Source: CAIYWZ01 sp964497925
Lineage (GTDB): Bacteria > Pseudomonadota > Alphaproteobacteria > CAIYWZ01
Assembly: GCA_964497925.1 (NCBI GenBank)
Contig: CAZCFE010000003.1
Location: 23,588-87,587 of the forward strand
Direction of reading: 5' to 3'
DNA: 64,000 nucleotides
The notes beneath the pieces were generated by a model. The model did no database searches, was not told the DNA's origin, and saw only the letters and a list, made by a program, of their open reading frames with translations. Positions 61,616 through 64,000 of this stretch are shown here, piece by piece. A program made the position numbers and the translations under genes. Numbering within the stretch: the first letter of the stretch is position 1; the number at the start of each line of letters is the position of its first letter.

Positions 61616-61637
61616 TTAAAAAGCCAATGCTTTTTAA
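61616..61637. repeat. Perfect inverted repeat in a divergent promoter region
   Basis: TTAAAAAGC (61616-61624) and its complement GCTTTTTAA (61629-61637) with a 4-base loop, in the 213 bases between the divergent MFS gene and small exported protein gene. Since no gene ends here, it is more likely a regulatory site than a terminator. Confidence 0.4.
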
Positions 61638-61758
61638 GTAAACACTGAATTTTATATTTTCATATTGAATGGTTGTAAAAACTTATATCAAAATTAAGGA
61701 TTTTTTAATCTTTGGAGCATAAAATGAAGACTGGTTGAAAAGGGGAGTATTCTAAATT

Positions 61759-62196
61759 ATGAAAAAAATTCTTATTGCACTTGTTTGTCTTATGTCTTTA
61801 TCCTCTTATGCTTCAGAGGAAGAGGTGTCCAATTTATCGCAGAGTCTTCCCACAATTCCAGAAGGGGGTGAGTTTGTTGAAACTCAAACGCCTTTGTCTG
61901 ATGTGTCAGATTCTGGATATCATGTGGATCATGAGCTGTTACTTAGAGAGATTTCAGATGGATCTGATTCTTCAGTTTCTTCTATTTCGCTAAGCCCTGT
62001 ATTAAATAGACCTGTGTCGAGCATGGATATGGAGGTGTTTATTCATAATGGTAACTTGGTTGTAAGCTTTAAAGAAGGTGTTTGGACCGGGTTTCCTAAA
62101 GTCATGATTTGTCAAGGAGGAGTGATGATGGAGTATCAAAGAAATCAAGGGGGGTATGCCTTGATCCATCCTGAAGTAGAGCTATCTTTTGAATAA
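61759..62196 (+). CDS. Small acidic exported protein, unknown
   Basis: This 145-residue protein has a clear signal peptide (MKKILIALVCLMSLSSYA). The mature part is acidic and Ser-rich (SDGSDSSVSSISLSP, about 68-82), with a short beta-rich C-terminal domain (VFIHNGNLVVSFKEGVW). It is similar in plan, though not obviously in sequence, to the protein at 14001-14498. No domain recognised. Confidence 0.7.
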   Translation: MKKILIALVCLMSLSSYASEEEVSNLSQSLPTIPEGGEFVETQTPLSDVSDSGYHVDHELLLREISDGSDSSVSSISLSPVLNRPVSSMDMEVFIHNGNLVVSFKEGVWTGFPKVMICQGGVMMEYQRNQGGYALIHPEVELSFE

Positions 62197-62202
62197 GAAT
62201 AG

Positions 62203-63360
62203 TTATTTCTTGTTAAATTTTTCATAAATTTTATGAAAGTGTATGACGAAAATATTGTTGCCAATGACATTTCCAGTTGTTGTAATAGGATCTATCAGCA
62301 TGTAAAAAACCGTAATTAATGCCGTCATTTCAGGAGTAAAGCCCAGGGTTGATTCAAGAACAGGAATCATGACCAAAATGCTTCCTCCTGGAACACCTGC
62401 TCCTGAAAACTTGGTCCATGTGAATTTTGCTGCAAAAAATAAGTAGGCTCCCAGTGTTGGCATAGGCATATGAAATGCTAAGAGCATCATCATGGCCATA
62501 ATTGGAATGCACAAGGAATCTCCGATCATGTGAATATTTGCTGTAGCTGGCATGACGATATCGGCAAGGTCTTTATCATTGGTGTTTTTTTGTGCAGCAA
62601 TAATAGAAAAGGGAAGGGCAGCTGCGCTTGACATGCTGGTAAAAGCGGCAATTGTTGGAGAACTTAAATTTTTTAAAGTTTGCCCCCATGGTTTGTGATA
62701 AAAAATAATAGCAAGCATAACTAAAAATCCAAGATATAATACCAAAAAACACAGCATTAAAACGAAAACTCGTGTATTTAAAGATAAAACTTCACCAATA
62801 ATATTATTCCCAAGCATTTTTAGCATAAAGCCAAATACAAAAAGGGGAAGAGTGGGGATGAAGAATTTTTTTAAAAACACATCCACAATTTTACTTATTA
62901 TTTTTTCTGATTTGGTTATAAAAGGAATGTTCATGTAGGCTAAGATGAGAGCGCTTAAAAGAACTAAATCGTTGGAGATGAATTTGGGCAGGTTGAAGTT
63001 CCACAGGGGCTCTATTCTTGAAATTTGAGAAACGTTTCCAACGACAATGTTGCTGCCAAAAATTGTGAAATAACTAAAAATTCCAGCCAAATTTACACTT
63101 AAAAAATTAGACAATACAACGCATGCAATAAGCCCTAGAAGAATATAAAATGCTTTTGCTTGAAATCTTGCAAACACACTATAAACGGATGTGAAAATAA
63201 TAAAAGGTATCATAAAAACAAGCAATTCTTTGATGGATAAGCTTATAGATAAAAATATTTGCTTGAGAATATAGGGCAAACTTTCATGAAGATAAAAAGC
63301 TGTAAAAATGGTTAAAATCAATAGAAAGGGCGAGGATTTTAAAACAGATTTTATGTTCAT
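62203..63360 (-). CDS. Dicarboxylate/amino acid:cation symporter (SDF family)
   Basis: A 385-residue member of the DAACS family (glutamate, aspartate or C4-dicarboxylate uptake with Na+ or H+). Hairpin and helix motifs are recognisable though divergent: SMSSAAALPFS (usual SSxATLP, HP1), PATANIHMIGD (usual P-x-G-x-T-x-N-x-DG, TM7), GAGVPGGS (HP2) and DPITTTGNVIGN (usual D-x-x-R-T-x-x-NVxGD, TM8). The Arg that selects acidic side chains is replaced by Thr, so the substrate may differ. It is convergent with the small exported protein gene, 6 bases apart. Confidence 0.88.
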   Translation of the reverse strand: MNIKSVLKSSPFLLILTIFTAFYLHESLPYILKQIFLSISLSIKELLVFMIPFIIFTSVYSVFARFQAKAFYILLGLIACVVLSNFLSVNLAGIFSYFTIFGSNIVVGNVSQISRIEPLWNFNLPKFISNDLVLLSALILAYMNIPFITKSEKIISKIVDVFLKKFFIPTLPLFVFGFMLKMLGNNIIGEVLSLNTRVFVLMLCFLVLYLGFLVMLAIIFYHKPWGQTLKNLSSPTIAAFTSMSSAAALPFSIIAAQKNTNDKDLADIVMPATANIHMIGDSLCIPIMAMMMLLAFHMPMPTLGAYLFFAAKFTWTKFSGAGVPGGSILVMIPVLESTLGFTPEMTALITVFYMLIDPITTTGNVIGNNIFVIHFHKIYEKFNKK

Positions 63361-63427
63361 GAGAAAAGCCTAAAATTAAATTAACTTAGACTTTTATATT
63401 CTTATTTTGCGGCCTTTGCAATAGGAG

Positions 63428-63454
63428 AAAAAAAAGGGGCGTTTACCCCCTTTC
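63428..63454 (-). terminator. Rho-independent terminator
   Basis: On the minus strand, AAAGGGG pairs with CCCCTTT across a short loop and is followed by a run of T. It lies just after the stop of the basic protein gene at 63469. Confidence 0.82.
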
Positions 63455-63468
63455 TTTATTAATTTGAT

Positions 63469-63897
63469 TTAATCTATTCGTTGTTTCTTATTATTAGGAT
63501 TTACATTTTCTGTCTCTGCTGGCCGTTTTTCAGCTGAATTGATTGGCGTGACTGTTTCTAATCCTGGAAGGTCTTTATAAATTTTCTTAAGAGCAAGGAT
63601 GTCTGCCATCTTATTTTGTGCGATAACCTGTAAGGATGGATCTAAAGATCGGAGCATGTCAACAAAGGCATCGTGTTGTTGGATGAGATCTTTCTTTTGT
63701 GTATTGTCTTGGATGCTTTTTTTATACTTGTTTCTTTGTGGATTTCCAGTTCTAAAGTATTCTTTGTTTAAATCCTCCAATTCTCGGGCGAGAATGTCTC
63801 TATTAGTTTTAAATGGTGCAAATTGAATTAAATCATCTTTCATAAAATTAGCTTTTCTTTTGTCTGCAAGCCCCCAAATTCTAGTCTTTGAAGCCAT
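63469..63897 (-). CDS. Basic soluble protein, possibly 5'-truncated
   Basis: A 142-residue Lys/Asn-rich protein with helical segments (RDILARELEDLNKEYF, about 34-49) and a nuclear-signal-like tail NPNNKKQRID. No family recognised. ATG 63897 has no ribosome-binding site. The same frame stays open upstream and codes RQYADGSWKRNECVNG before a stop near 63968 with no start codon, which suggests the real beginning has been lost or lies in another frame. A good terminator follows it. Confidence 0.45.
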   Translation of the reverse strand: MASKTRIWGLADKRKANFMKDDLIQFAPFKTNRDILARELEDLNKEYFRTGNPQRNKYKKSIQDNTQKKDLIQQHDAFVDMLRSLDPSLQVIAQNKMADILALKKIYKDLPGLETVTPINSAEKRPAETENVNPNNKKQRID

Positions 63898-64000
63898 ACC
63901 ATTAACGCATTCATTGCGTTTCCAGCTCCCATCAGCATATTGTCTTAGGTTCTGTTGAGAAATTTAATAAAGTATGATAGAATGAGAATAAAACGAGGAT

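Noticed and set aside
1..64000. CRISPR arrays, insertion sequences or prophage
   Set aside because: I saw no regularly spaced short direct repeats, no transposase or phage structural genes and no clear terminal inverted repeats. The only arrays are coding repeats in the giant gene.

Overview
This AT-rich window reads as chromosome of an alphaproteobacterium with flagellar genes. Supporting evidence: FlgJ is only a rod-binding domain, the 7Fe ferredoxin FdxA is present, MaeB is the malic enzyme-phosphotransacetylase type, and M16 peptidase, UbiE/UbiA and HemE are typical of the class. Low G+C, decaying genes, toxin-antitoxin genes and a giant surface protein would suit a host-associated lineage such as Holosporales or a relative. 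That placement is inference. One 100-N assembly gap lies at 46396-46495.

Layout. 1-3493: flagellar operon flgI(end)-flgJ-flgN-like-flgK-flgL. 3617-9527: gap, a Fic-fold protein with a ruined catalytic motif, fumC, and two tandem DUF4153-like membrane proteins. 9585-13895: compact type II secretion/type IV pilus assembly operon (GspE, GspF and three small bitopic or accessory proteins), followed by a small secreted protein. 14544-19948 (minus): a serine-hydrolase lipoprotein, the relic of a second copy, parC, recO, a DUF1761 protein and ubiE. 20013-25193: crotonase, YqgE, rnhA, a tandem CDGSH protein, an operon fliO-fliP-atpB, two small unknown genes, rpmB and tRNA-Ser. 25298-36283: ubiA, a putative envelope protein, yidC-yihA-hemE, an MFS/acyltransferase/degenerate adenylation fusion, an L,D-transpeptidase, an M16 peptidase, fdxA and tRNA-Leu. 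36328-41638: maeB-mgtE, mazEF and another serine-hydrolase lipoprotein lacking its catalytic serine. 41796-49563: a roughly 2,570-residue repeat-rich exported protein interrupted by the gap. 49723-50892: map and an IscA/ErpA-type protein.

50889-58792 (minus) is the most unusual part: a tightly packed six-gene operon encoding an HMGL-type aldolase, a periplasmic binding protein without ABC partners, a receptor-like module fused to an MFS transporter, a second two-TM periplasmic sensor, a membrane class III adenylate cyclase and a HAD hydrolase. It looks like a ligand-sensing, transport and cAMP-signalling unit. The rest (58861-64000) holds a hexapeptide acetyltransferase, about 800 bases with a frame-broken relic, an MFS transporter, a small exported protein, an SDF-family symporter and a basic protein whose 5' end looks truncated.

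All calls rest on reading motifs and gene order; no database search was run.
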